From assembly GCF_001279775.1 (NCBI RefSeq), contig NZ_LGDG01000145.1, forward strand, positions 52,189 to 116,188: a DNA stretch of 64,000 nucleotides, in the 5' to 3' direction. Shown in pieces: positions 35,834-43,675 of this stretch. Numbering within the stretch: position 1 is the stretch's first letter; the number at the start of each line of letters is the position of its first letter. A model generated the notes under the pieces. It was not told the DNA's origin. It did not search any database and worked only from the letters and a program-made list of their open reading frames with translations. Both the position numbers and the translations under genes were made by a program. The stretch comes from Streptomyces sp. MMG1533. Its GTDB lineage: Bacteria; Actinomycetota; Actinomycetes; Streptomycetales; Streptomycetaceae.

Positions 35834-36430
35834 TCACTCTCCGCCCGCGCCCGACAGGTGGGGCAACCGCTCGGCGGCGACCACTCCTTCGAGATATCCC
35901 CGGGCCCGCTCGGTGCGCGGATACGCCTCCAGCAGCCGCCAGAAGCGGGGCCCGTGTCCGGGTACGAGCAGATGCGCGAGCTCGTGGAGGAGTACGTAGT
36001 CGACGACGTACTCGGGCATGCCCTGCAGGCGGTGCGACAGACGGATGCTGCCCTCGGAAGGGGTGCACGAGCCCCAGCGGGTGTTCTGGTTGGTGACCCA
36101 GCGCACCGAGTTCGGCCGGGCCCGGCCGTCGAAGTACTGGGTCGAGAGGCGCTGGGCACGCTCGGCCAACTCGGCGTCGCCGAGCACTCGCTTGCTCTCC
36201 TGGGCGGCCAGCTTGTCGAGCATGACGCTCACCCAGCGCTGCTCCTCGGCCTCGGACATCCGGGCAGGGATGAGCACGACGGTGCGATCGCCCTCGCGGT
36301 ACGCGGAGACCGTCCGGCGTCGACGGGAACTCCTGCGCACTTCGATCGCGCTCGCCCCCGAGCCGCTCGGCGGCAGGCTCGTCGTGCTGCGCTGTGGCGT
36401 TCCGGCGCGGTGCAGTGGGTCGGCGGGCAC
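35834..36430 (-). CDS. YgjP-like (M48/SprT-type) metallopeptidase
   Basis: 198 aa, GTG start. The zinc motif HELAH lies in YVLLHELAHLLVPGHGPRFW, with the third ligand His in the GHGPRFW segment. The family motif TRWGSCTPSEGSIRLSHRL precedes it. An Arg-rich N-terminus (EVRRSSRRRR) may bind nucleic acid. It belongs to the YgjP/DUF45 group. Some distant relatives (SprT) act on DNA-protein crosslinks, but the substrate here is unknown. Confidence 0.88.
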   Translation of the reverse strand: MPADPLHRAGTPQRSTTSLPPSGSGASAIEVRRSSRRRRTVSAYREGDRTVVLIPARMSEAEEQRWVSVMLDKLAAQESKRVLGDAELAERAQRLSTQYFDGRARPNSVRWVTNQNTRWGSCTPSEGSIRLSHRLQGMPEYVVDYVLLHELAHLLVPGHGPRFWRLLEAYPRTERARGYLEGVVAAERLPHLSGAGGE

Positions 36431-36545
36431 GCCCCGACGTTACCCGCTGCACACGGGGGAAGTCCCGACTCCGGGTCGGTTCGGTTCCGATCCCCCACAT
36501 GCGTTTGATTCGTACGACTGACTTGTACGACTAACACCCCCTGCC

Positions 36546-36554
36546 TGTGGACAA
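36546..36554 (-). promoter_or_regulatory. DnaA-box-like 9-mer (TTGTCCACA)
   Basis: Exact match to the TT(A/G)TCCACA consensus, followed by GG, in the 232-base gap between the divergent metallopeptidase and E1-like genes. The same gap has a near-tandem GTACGACTGACTT / GTACGACTAAC pair at about 36510-36535. It is one of three such sites in the window. Confidence 0.5.
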
Positions 36555-36662
36555 CTTTCGGCACCCGGCGGCGGGCCCGGGCATGCTGGCTCTTGCCGGC
36601 GGAGCTGCGACCGACTTCCAACGGCAGGCGGGGATGTTCTACGAGGGCTACGGGGGCCTGTC

Positions 36663-37901
36663 ATGCAGTCGATGGATCCACATCCGATGGTTCCGCTCGT
36701 GAAGCCCGCGCTCCGGCGCGGCTGGCGCGATCTCAACACCGTGCAGTTCGGGATGACACCGGCGCACGCGATGACGCTGGGTCCGATGGACACGGCGACA
36801 GGCAGTTTCCTGGACCTGCTCAACGGCACGCGCGGGCTTCCGCTTCTGCGGGAGGAGGGCCGTCGCATGGATCTGCCGGACGGGCATGTCGACGCGCTGG
36901 TGGAACGCCTCGCGCGGTTCGGGCTCGTCGACGACGCGAAGGGCGGCGGCCCGGCCGCCGAGGCCCTGCGCGCCAAGAAGGAGGTCCTCGACCGGCTGCG
37001 TCCCGACCTGGCCTCGCTCTCCCTGACCACGTCCGAACCCGGCGATGCGATCAGGCTCCTGGCTGCCCGCGGCTCCCTGCGCGTGCAGGTGAGAGGAGCC
37101 GGGCGGGTGGGCGCGGTCCTGGCCTCGCTGCTGTCGGGGGCCGGGGTCGGCGAGGTCGAAGTCCGCGACGTGGGCTCGGTCGAGCCCGGAGACATCGCGC
37201 CGGGCGGGCTGCCCGCCGAGTCCGTCGGTGACCGCAGGGAGGAGGCGGCGCGGCGCGCCGTGCGGCGGTCGGCGCCGGACCGCCCAGCGCGCCGCAGCCC
37301 CCGCACGCCGTCCGAGGGCGACGACCCCGGCCTGTCCCTCGTGATCCTCGCCCCACGGGACGACGTGGACGTGCACGCACCCCTCCCGTCCGCCGCCGAC
37401 CCCCTGATCACCTCCGGCACCCCCCATCTGTACGTCGGCGTGGTGGAGGCGACCGGAGTGGTGGGCCCGTTCGTGCTGCCGGGGGAGACGGGCTGCGCCG
37501 GCTGCCTGCACGAGGCGCGCACGGACCGCGACCAGGTCTGGCCCCGCCTGGTCGCACAGTGGCGTTCCGGCAGACCACGCCGGGTGCGGTCCTGCGATCT
37601 GGCGCTGGCCACAACGGTCGCGGGCCTTGCCGCCGCACACGCGCTCGCCTTCCTGGACGGCCAGGTCCCGTCGAGCGCCGGCGCACGTTGGGAGGTCTCC
37701 CTGCCCGCCCTCCACTGGCATGCGCGGCCGGTCTGGGGGCACCCCGCATGTCCGTGTGGAGCAGCGGAGAAAGGTAAGGGGGAACACACACCCAAGGAAG
37801 AGGAGTCGCACGAGACAATGGCGGAGCAACGACCGTCGAAGGAGTTTCGCCGTACGACACACGCGGCGCGGCTTGCTGGGACCTGGAGGGCGCATGTCTG
37901 A
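36663..37901 (+). CDS. E1/ThiF-like protein (TOMM leader-binding/cyclodehydratase-like)
   Basis: 412 aa. Residues 1 to about 95 resemble the RiPP-recognition wHTH of TOMM proteins (MVPLVKPALRRGWRDLNTVQ, then HVDALVERLARFGLVDD). A Rossmann-type E1 domain follows (VRGAGRVGAVLASLLSGAGV, then GEVEVRDVGSVEPGDIAPGG) but lacks the Arg/Asp residues needed for adenylation, so it is probably not a working E1. Zinc-type cysteines are in CAGCLHEARTDRDQVWP and HPACPCGA. A hydrophilic tail of about 45 residues (EKGKGEHTPKEEESHET and beyond) follows. No RiPP precursor is obvious nearby. It overlaps the ABC1 kinase gene by 8 bases. Confidence 0.78.
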   Translation: MQSMDPHPMVPLVKPALRRGWRDLNTVQFGMTPAHAMTLGPMDTATGSFLDLLNGTRGLPLLREEGRRMDLPDGHVDALVERLARFGLVDDAKGGGPAAEALRAKKEVLDRLRPDLASLSLTTSEPGDAIRLLAARGSLRVQVRGAGRVGAVLASLLSGAGVGEVEVRDVGSVEPGDIAPGGLPAESVGDRREEAARRAVRRSAPDRPARRSPRTPSEGDDPGLSLVILAPRDDVDVHAPLPSAADPLITSGTPHLYVGVVEATGVVGPFVLPGETGCAGCLHEARTDRDQVWPRLVAQWRSGRPRRVRSCDLALATTVAGLAAAHALAFLDGQVPSSAGARWEVSLPALHWHARPVWGHPACPCGAAEKGKGEHTPKEEESHETMAEQRPSKEFRRTTHAARLAGTWRAHV

Positions 37902-39261
37902 TCTTCCCCGCAAGGCGGTCACCCGTACCGCCAAGCTCGCCGCGCTGCCGCTCGGGTTCGCCGGACGGGCGACCTGGGGACTCGGCAAGCGGATCGTCGG
38001 CGAGTCCGCCGAGCTGGTCGGCCGCGAGCTGCAACAGCGCACGGCCGAGCAGCTGTTCAAGGTGCTCGGCGAGCTCAAGGGCGGCGCGATGAAGTTCGGC
38101 CAGGCCCTGTCCGTCTTCGAATCGGCGCTCCCCGAGGAGATCGCCGGCCCCTACCGGGTGGCGCTGACCAAGCTCCAGGAGGCGGCGCCTCCGATGCCGA
38201 CGCGCACCATGCACGCAGTGCTGGACGAGCGCCTCGGCGAGAACTGGCGTGAGCTGTTCCTCGAGTTCGAGGACAAGCCCTCGGCGGCCGCCTCGATCGG
38301 CCAGGTGCACCGCGGGACGTGGCGCGACGGCCGTGAGGTGGCGGTCAAGGTGCAGTACCCCGGCGCGGGCGAGGCCCTACTGTCCGACTTGAACCAATTG
38401 AGCCGTTTTGCCCGCCTGCTGGGCCCCCTCGTCCCCGGCGTGGACATCAAACCTCTGATCTCGGAGCTCAGGGACCGCGTCTCCGAGGAACTGGACTACG
38501 GTCTGGAGGCACAGGCCCAGCAGGCGCATGCCGAGGAGTTCACCGACGACCCTGACGTCGTGGTGCCCAATGTGGTGCACCAGTGCGACCAGGTGCTGAT
38601 CACGGAATGGATGGACGGTGTCCCGCTGTCCGAGGTGATCGCCGACGGCACCCAGGAGCAGCGCGACCGGGCCGGCCAGCTCCTGGCCCGCTTCCTTTTC
38701 TCCGGGCCCGCCCGCACCGGGCTGTTGCACGCCGACCCGCACCCGGGCAACTTCCGCCTCCTGCCCGGTGGCCCGGACGGAAAGGACGACTGGCGCCTGG
38801 GCGTCCTGGACTTCGGCACGGTCGACCGCCTCCCGGGCGGCCTGCCGACTCCGATCGGCACCTCCCTGCGGATGACGCTCGACGGCGAGGCGGACGCGGT
38901 CTACGAACTCCTTTGCACCGAGGGTTTCGTCAAGGAGTCCATAGAGCTGGACCCGAACGCCGTCCTCGACTACCTCCTGCCGATCATCGAACCGGCCCAG
39001 GCCGAGTCGTTCACCTTCACCCGCGGATGGATGCGCAGCCAGGCGGCCCGGATCGGCGACCCGCGCTCCCCCGCCTACCAGCTGGCCAAGCAGCTCAACC
39101 TTCCCCCCGCGTATCTCCTCATCCACCGGGTGACATTGAGCACAATCGGCGTGCTGTGCCAGCTGGGCTCGACGGTGCGCCTACGCGAGGAGTTGGAGGA
39201 GTGGCTGCCTGGGTTCGTGACGGAGGAAGGCCTGGAAGAGGAACCGGCGGCGGAGGCATGA
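37894..39261 (+). CDS. ABC1/AarF/UbiB family atypical kinase
   Basis: 455 aa. The UbiB signatures are all present: KGGAMKFGQALSVFE (KxGQ motif), the Ala-rich loop SAAASIGQVHRG in place of the protein-kinase Gly-loop, VAVKVQYP (ATP-binding Lys), HADPHPGNF (catalytic loop) and LDFGTVD (metal-binding DFG). In other bacteria UbiB supports ubiquinone synthesis. Streptomyces uses menaquinone, so the role here is probably lipid-related and unproven. GGAGGG precedes the ATG. The start lies inside the end of the E1-like gene, so the two are translationally coupled. Confidence 0.92.
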   Translation: MSDLPRKAVTRTAKLAALPLGFAGRATWGLGKRIVGESAELVGRELQQRTAEQLFKVLGELKGGAMKFGQALSVFESALPEEIAGPYRVALTKLQEAAPPMPTRTMHAVLDERLGENWRELFLEFEDKPSAAASIGQVHRGTWRDGREVAVKVQYPGAGEALLSDLNQLSRFARLLGPLVPGVDIKPLISELRDRVSEELDYGLEAQAQQAHAEEFTDDPDVVVPNVVHQCDQVLITEWMDGVPLSEVIADGTQEQRDRAGQLLARFLFSGPARTGLLHADPHPGNFRLLPGGPDGKDDWRLGVLDFGTVDRLPGGLPTPIGTSLRMTLDGEADAVYELLCTEGFVKESIELDPNAVLDYLLPIIEPAQAESFTFTRGWMRSQAARIGDPRSPAYQLAKQLNLPPAYLLIHRVTLSTIGVLCQLGSTVRLREELEEWLPGFVTEEGLEEEPAAEA

Positions 39262-39276
39262 GGCTTCGCGGAAGGC

Positions 39277-39486
39277 TCACCACCAGGCCGAGTCCAGCCG
39301 CCCCTCGATCGCTCTGAGGTTCTCCCGGGAGCAGGCGTTGCAGAAGTACTGACGGACGCCGCTCTCCACGGAGCAGGTCCAGGTGGGCTGCGGGCCCTCG
39401 GCCACGGTGCCACACCGGGCGCACACAAGGGGCTCGAGCTCCTTGGCGGAGCCGCCGTCGTCACTGCCTCCGGGAAGACTCGTCAC
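39277..39486 (-). CDS. Small zinc-ribbon protein
   Basis: 69 aa from the GTG at 39486. It has CARCGTVAEG and a second pair in QYFCNACSRENLRAIEGRLD, giving CxxC-x(n)-CxxC. An earlier TTG at 39528 has no support, and no strong ribosome-binding site is seen for the GTG. It converges with the ABC1 kinase gene, ending 15 bases from it. Similar short zinc-ribbon ORFs recur at this position in Streptomyces. Confidence 0.75.
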   Translation of the reverse strand: MTSLPGGSDDGGSAKELEPLVCARCGTVAEGPQPTWTCSVESGVRQYFCNACSRENLRAIEGRLDSAWW

Positions 39487-39532
39487 CCGGTGACGATATC
39501 CCCGCGATCTGCGGATCGGCGGACACAACGCA

Positions 39533-39572
39533 CCGCGGGGGCCGGTCCGTTCGGACGGACCGGCCCCCGCGG
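39533..39572 (-). terminator. Terminator downstream of the wblC unit
   Basis: Perfect 18-base inverted repeat, CCGCGGGGGCCGGTCCGT and its complement, around a TCGG tetraloop. It lies about 50 bases past the stop of the coiled-coil gene that follows wblC. Confidence 0.92.
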
Positions 39573-39624
39573 TGAGAGCTCCGCCTCCCCGACCGGGAGG
39601 CCACCGCTTCAGGTGTGTTCGGGA

Positions 39625-39948
39625 TTACTGCATGACGGCCATGGCGAGCGCGCGGCGGGCACGCAGCGAGGCGCGCTCCGCCCGACGCTGCATCCGGCGG
39701 GCGGTCGCCAGGCGCACGGCCCGGCGTTCCCGCTCGGCGGCCTGCAGGCGCTCGTGCATATGCGCACGAGCCAGGGCTTCTGGGATGAGTTGCATCTCTC
39801 GGGTCCTGTTCTGGCGCGAGTCGATCGCACCACTGGTGGTGAAGTCTTCAGGCGCGGAGCCTGCGAGTTCGTCGGTGGACGGCTTCATCGGGGCCTGCTT
39901 CTTGGGGTCGTGCGTGAGGGGGCGGTCGATCGTTCCTGCGGTGTTCAT
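39625..39948 (-). CDS. Basic coiled-coil small protein downstream of wblC
   Basis: 107 aa. The N-terminal half is polar and unstructured. The C-terminal half is an Arg/Ala/Glu-rich helix (HMHERLQAAERERRAVRLAT, then ARRMQRRAERASLRARRALA) that should form a coiled coil or bind nucleic acid. No known domain. Its ATG overlaps the wblC stop (ATGA), so it is co-translated with the regulator and may share its antibiotic-induced expression. Confidence 0.75.
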   Translation of the reverse strand: MNTAGTIDRPLTHDPKKQAPMKPSTDELAGSAPEDFTTSGAIDSRQNRTREMQLIPEALARAHMHERLQAAERERRAVRLATARRMQRRAERASLRARRALAMAVMQ

Positions 39949-40313
39949 GCCGTGACCGGGTTCTTGCGCGGGCGACCACGCGGCCGCTTCCGGGCGACGA
40001 CGACACCCTGGACGAACAGCTCGCCACCCCAGACGCCCCAGGGCTCGCGCCGCTCCTTGGCGCCGGCGAGGCAGGCCTCGACCAGCGGGCAGGTGCGGCA
40101 GAGCGACTTGGCGTACTCGACGTCGGCCGGCGACTCCGCGAAGAAGACCTCCGGGTCGTACGAACGGCAGGGGACGGGTACGCCGAGGTTCTCGATGGCG
40201 TCGTCGAGCGCGGTGAGCGCAGTGAGCGGGGTCAAGGTGGAGTCCTCCGTGAGGCCGGGCGGGGGGATCGTTTCGGAAGGCGGTACGGACGGGGCGTGCG
40301 CTTCGAGTTGCAC
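39945..40313 (-). CDS. wblC: WhiB-family iron-sulfur regulator WblC (WhiB7)
   Basis: 122 aa from the GTG at 40313, which follows GAGGAAG by about 8 bases. The four iron-sulfur cysteines are in VPCRSYD and LCRTCPLVEAC, followed by the sigma-factor contact turn GVWGG. The C-terminus has the AT-hook RGRPRK that distinguishes WhiB7 from other WhiB proteins. WblC binds SigA and activates intrinsic antibiotic-resistance genes when translation is inhibited. It lies next to uvrD2 as in mycobacteria and is controlled by a long leader. Confidence 0.95.
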   Translation of the reverse strand: MQLEAHAPSVPPSETIPPPGLTEDSTLTPLTALTALDDAIENLGVPVPCRSYDPEVFFAESPADVEYAKSLCRTCPLVEACLAGAKERREPWGVWGGELFVQGVVVARKRPRGRPRKNPVTA

Positions 40314-40430
40314 GGTTCGTCTTCCTCGTCTGTCGTTCCGGCCCTGTTGGGCCGAGTGGCGGCTGGTACCGGGTTCTTTTCTTGTCCCGAGGCCCCTTCG
40401 CTCCGTCGTCCCCGTTCGGGGACAAACAGA

Positions 40431-40465
40431 AGGGCCGCGGATCCCGGATGGGGTTCCGCGGCCCT
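40431..40465 (-). terminator. Attenuator-type hairpin in the wblC leader
   Basis: On the minus strand, arms AGGGCCGCGGA and TCCGCGGCCCT (11 pairs, then a T-T mismatch and three inner G-C pairs) are followed by TCTGTTTGT. It sits 24 bases past the stop of an upstream ORF and about 118 bases before the wblC start. A smaller hairpin, CCTGATCG/CGATCAGG (40477-40493), covers the stop codon of that ORF, and another (GTCCCCG/CGGGGAC, 40408-40423) lies just beyond. Confidence 0.8.
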
Positions 40466-40488
40466 GAAGGCGCCGACCTGATCGTCGA

Positions 40489-40809
40489 TCAGGCTGGATC
40501 ACTCCAGGGTTCTGGCCCACGGAAGGCCCACATCAGGTGGTGCTGCGTCGTCTGCTTCCGGCTTCCGGCACCGGCGGGCGCAAAGGCATAGGCATGCGCC
40601 TGTGCCCCTACTGCTTCCAGTGCCTTGGTCGGTCGCTCATTGCGCTCCCGGACGGGAAGGCCGGCGAGAGACACGGAGGACGCCGGACGCACGGCAGGAA
40701 TGCCGGACAGACCGGTGCCCAGGTTCGAGACGCCGAGCATGCACGTGGAGACGACCGAGCGATCGGTCACTTTGGCGGTGCTGATGGAGCTGACGTTGAT
40801 GCTGATCAC
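40489..40809 (-). CDS. Upstream ORF in the wblC leader
   Basis: 106 codons. The GTG at 40809 has a full AGGAGG 9 bases upstream (GAGAGGAGGCGATTCCAGTG), the best ribosome-binding site in the leader. The product begins VISINVSSISTAKVTDRSVV and ends QHHLMWAFRGPEPWSDPA, with no known domain. The stop falls 24 bases before the attenuator. WhiB7/wblC genes are known to be controlled by translation of a leader ORF, so that stalled ribosomes favour antitermination. The length here is long for a pure regulatory ORF, so a functional small protein is possible. Confidence 0.6.
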   Translation of the reverse strand: MISINVSSISTAKVTDRSVVSTCMLGVSNLGTGLSGIPAVRPASSVSLAGLPVRERNERPTKALEAVGAQAHAYAFAPAGAGSRKQTTQHHLMWAFRGPEPWSDPA

Positions 40810-40923
40810 TGGAATCGCCTCCTCTCGGCGTCTAGAGGGACTGAGGGTGAGCCAGTCCGACGGATATGCAAGTACAACACGAAAGCGGGGCCTCGGAGAA
40901 GGCCTCCGTTCTCGTGGCTACGA

Positions 40924-40962
40924 ACCTATGGGGATTGCCGGGGCATGCGCAAACTATTTTTT
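40924..40962 (-). promoter_or_regulatory. wblC promoter with WhiB7-type AT-rich box
   Basis: On the minus strand, AAAAAATAGT (40962-40953) lies directly before TTGCGC (40952-40947), a 17-base spacer and ATAGGT (40929-40924). WhiB7 binds an AT-rich element immediately upstream of the minus-35, so this fits an autoregulated promoter. It begins 14 bases after the uvrD2 stop. The predicted transcript has a leader of about 600 bases before wblC. Confidence 0.75.
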
Positions 40963-40975
40963 CGACGAGTTCGCG

Positions 40976-43177
40976 TCAGCCCTCATCTTCTTCTCCCTCG
41001 AGGTGCTGGCCTGCGCAGATCGCCAGGACATCGGCTCCGTAGCGGCTGAGCTTGCGCACCCCGACCCCCGGGATCCGCGCCAGCTCCCCGTCGTCGTCGG
41101 GGACGGCCTCCGCGATCGCCATCAGCGTCTTGTCGGTGAAGACGCAGAAGGCGGGCTGCCCGCTGCGCTGCGCCTGGACCGCACGCCACTCGCGCAGCCG
41201 CTCGTAGAGCCCCTCGTCCATGTCCGACGGGCAGTCCTCACAGCGCATCAGTTTCATCTCACCGGCGTCGGTGAGCGTACGCCCGCACACCCGGCAGCGC
41301 GCCGGGGTGCGCTGCGTGCGCCGTGGAACGGCGGCACCGGCCCTACTGGTGGTGAAGCCGCGCTCGACGCCCCCGGGACCGCCCGCGGCACTCCGTCCGG
41401 CGACGCCCGCCGAGCCGGGACGCAGCCCGTCGAGGAAGCGGCTGGGCCTGCGACTCGGACGGCCGCCGGGCGAACGGGACAGCGCCCAGGACACATACAG
41501 GCGCTCTCTGGCACGGGTGACGCCGACATAGAGGAGGCGGCGCTCCTCCTCGATCTGCTCGTCGGTCTTTGCGTAGGTGATCGGCATCATGCCCTCGGCG
41601 ACACCGACCAGGAAGACGACATCCCACTCCAGTCCCTTGGCCGAGTGCAGGGAGGCGAGCGTGACCCCCTCGACGGTCGGGGCGTGCTGGGCGCTCGCCC
41701 GCTCGTCCAGCTCGGCCACCAGGTCGCTGAGGGTGGCGCCGGATCTGGAGGCGGCGAAGTCATGCGCGAGGTTCACCAGGGCGGCCAGCGACTCCCAGCG
41801 CTCTCGGACGGCCCCGGATCCGGCCGGGGGCTGAGTGGTCCAGCCCTCGCCCGACAGCACGGCACGCACCTGGGAGGGCAGGTCGACGGCGTCGTCGAGG
41901 AGGGAGTCGTTGCCGCCGAAGCGGGCCGCGCCGCGCAGGGCGATGCCCGCCTTGCGCACCTCGGGGCGGTCGAAGAACCGCTCGGCACCCCGCAGCTGAT
42001 AGGGGACTCCGGCGTCGGCGAGGGCCTGTTCGTAGGTCTCGGACTGGGAGTTGGTGCGGAACAGGATGGCGATCTCGCTGGCCCGGCAGCCTGCGTCGAT
42101 GAGCTCGCGGATGCGGCGGGCGGCGCCCTCGGCCTCGGCGGGCTCGTCGGTGTGCTCGGTGTAGACGGGCTCGGGGCCGGCAGCACGCTGGGAGACCAGC
42201 TCCAGCCGGTGGTCGGCGGCACGGCCGCGAGCCTGGGCGAGCAGTCCGTTGGCGAGGTGCACCACCTGGGGGGTGGAGCGGTAGTCGCGGACCAGCTTGA
42301 CGACGGTGGCGCCGGGGTGGCGGGTGCGGAAGTCGAGCAGGTGGTCGGGAGTTGCTCCCGTGAACGAGTAGATCGTCTGGCTGGCGTCGCCGACCACGCA
42401 CAGGTTCTCCCGCTCGCCGAGCCACAGCTCCAGGAGGCGCTGCTGGAGGGGGCTGACGTCCTGGTACTCGTCGACCACGAAGTGCTGGTACTGGGAGCGG
42501 ACCTGCTCGGCGATGTCGTGCCGGTCCTGGAGGACGGCCACGGTCAGCAGCAGGACGTCCTCGAAGTCGATGACCCCGCGGGCGCGCTTGAGATCCTCGT
42601 AGGCGGAGTAGAGCTGGGCGATCTCCGCGGGGTCGCGGGGGGCCTCGCGGCCGGCCTTGGCGGCGGCGAGCAAGTAGTCGGCGGGGACGGTCTGGGTGAC
42701 CTTGGACCACTCGATCTCACCGGTGACGTCCCGCAGCTCACCCCGGTCGAGGCGGATGCGGCAGGCGGCGGCCGCGTCGGCGACGAGCTGGATCTTGCGG
42801 TCGACCAGCCGGGGCATGGAGCCGCCGACGGCTTTCGGCCAGAAGTACTGGAGCTGGCGCAGGGCGGCCGAGTGGAAGGTGCGGGCCTGGACACCGACGG
42901 CGCCGAGCTGGCGCAGTCGGCCGCGCATCTCCCCGGCGGCCCGGTTGGTGAAGGTGACGGCCAGCACGGTGGAGGGCTGGAGGATCCCGGCGCGCACCCC
43001 GTAGGCGATGCGATGGGTGATCGCCCGTGTCTTGCCCGTACCGGCGCCCGCCAGCACGCACACCGGGCCGTGCAGGGCGGTGGCCACCTCGCGCTGCTCG
43101 GGGTCGAGCCCTTCGAGCACCGCGTCGGCCGAGCCCGGTGTCTGCGGGAAGAGGGTGGAGTGCGTTGCTGCTGTCAC
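40976..43177 (-). CDS. uvrD2: ATP-dependent DNA helicase UvrD2
   Basis: 733 aa from the GTG at 43177. Superfamily 1 motifs are present: GAGTGKTRAITHR (Walker A), TFTNRAAGEMRGR, VDEYQDVSPLQ, GDASQTIYSFTGA, LHSAKGLEWDVVFLVG and VGVTRARERLYV. The C-terminal zinc module CRVCGRTLTDAGEMKLMRCE followed by DCPS is the mark of UvrD2. A final HRDC-like region follows (FTDKTLMAIAEAVPDDDGEL, ending GVGVRKLSRYG). The frame continues upstream to 43234. It stands directly before the wblC promoter. Confidence 0.93.
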   Translation of the reverse strand: MTAATHSTLFPQTPGSADAVLEGLDPEQREVATALHGPVCVLAGAGTGKTRAITHRIAYGVRAGILQPSTVLAVTFTNRAAGEMRGRLRQLGAVGVQARTFHSAALRQLQYFWPKAVGGSMPRLVDRKIQLVADAAAACRIRLDRGELRDVTGEIEWSKVTQTVPADYLLAAAKAGREAPRDPAEIAQLYSAYEDLKRARGVIDFEDVLLLTVAVLQDRHDIAEQVRSQYQHFVVDEYQDVSPLQQRLLELWLGERENLCVVGDASQTIYSFTGATPDHLLDFRTRHPGATVVKLVRDYRSTPQVVHLANGLLAQARGRAADHRLELVSQRAAGPEPVYTEHTDEPAEAEGAARRIRELIDAGCRASEIAILFRTNSQSETYEQALADAGVPYQLRGAERFFDRPEVRKAGIALRGAARFGGNDSLLDDAVDLPSQVRAVLSGEGWTTQPPAGSGAVRERWESLAALVNLAHDFAASRSGATLSDLVAELDERASAQHAPTVEGVTLASLHSAKGLEWDVVFLVGVAEGMMPITYAKTDEQIEEERRLLYVGVTRARERLYVSWALSRSPGGRPSRRPSRFLDGLRPGSAGVAGRSAAGGPGGVERGFTTSRAGAAVPRRTQRTPARCRVCGRTLTDAGEMKLMRCEDCPSDMDEGLYERLREWRAVQAQRSGQPAFCVFTDKTLMAIAEAVPDDDGELARIPGVGVRKLSRYGADVLAICAGQHLEGEEDEG

Positions 43178-43216
43178 ACGGCCATGCTGCCAGGTCGCCG
43201 GAGACGGGTGAGCCGG

Positions 43217-43225
43217 TTGTCCACA
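43217..43225 (+). promoter_or_regulatory. DnaA-box-like 9-mer (TTGTCCACA)
   Basis: Exact consensus match followed by GG, in the gap between the divergent uvrD2 and mycoredoxin genes. Confidence 0.5.
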
Positions 43226-43300
43226 GGCAGGCACCCGCAGTCGTACTAATGCGGCAGTACTGATGCGGCAGGCGTCACGTCCGGCGGAACCCGGCCACTG

Positions 43301-43326
43301 GGAATGGTGGCCCTTTCAAGTACGTT
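43301..43326 (+). promoter_or_regulatory. Sigma-R promoter of the mycoredoxin gene
   Basis: GGAAT (43301-43305), exactly 18 bases, GTT (43324-43326), about 50 bases before the mycoredoxin ATG. This is the same spacing as the sigR autoregulatory promoter, so mycoredoxin should be induced by thiol stress. Confidence 0.85.
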
Positions 43327-43375
43327 CCCCACTGCGAGCGCACATCCGCCGACCCGCCGAAGGAGCACGAGAGAC

Positions 43376-43618
43376 ATGCCGGGCACTGTGACGATGTACA
43401 GCACCACGTGGTGCGGCTACTGCCGTCGGCTGAAGAGCCAGATGGACCGTGAGGGCATCGCGTACGACGAGATCAACATCGAGCAGGACCCGGACTCCGC
43501 CGCATTCGTCGAAAAGGCGAATGGCGGAAACCAGACGGTTCCGACCGTACTTTTCCCGGACGGCTCGACGCTCACGAACCCTTCGCTGGCTCAGGTCAAG
43601 CAGAGGATCGGCGCGTAA
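43376..43618 (+). CDS. mrx1: Mycoredoxin (actinobacterial glutaredoxin-like)
   Basis: 80 aa thioredoxin-fold protein with the active-site Cys13-Gly-Tyr-Cys16 (TTWCGYCRRLK), the cis-Pro region GNQTVPTVLFPDG and the C-terminal TNPSLAQVKQRIG. Mrx1 removes mycothiol from mixed disulfides, with mycothiol and Mtr as electron source. GGAGC lies 11 bases before the ATG. It has an exact sigma-R promoter. Confidence 0.95.
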   Translation: MPGTVTMYSTTWCGYCRRLKSQMDREGIAYDEINIEQDPDSAAFVEKANGGNQTVPTVLFPDGSTLTNPSLAQVKQRIGA

Positions 43619-43641
43619 CCGCTTCGCGGGCGTGGTTTCCG

Positions 43642-43675
43642 GAAGGCGGTCCCTGGCGCTTCAGGGGCCGCCTTC
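43642..43675. terminator. Hairpin between mycoredoxin and methyltransferase genes
   Basis: GAAGGCGG-T-CCCTG / CAGGG-G-CCGCCTTC inverted repeat with one mismatch and a 6-base loop, overlapping the stop codon of the convergent methyltransferase gene. Confidence 0.75.

Noticed and set aside
40537-41049. Plus-strand frame antisense to the wblC leader and the end of uvrD2
   Set aside because: It shows no coding signal beyond GC-driven openness; the leader elements on the other strand explain the region.
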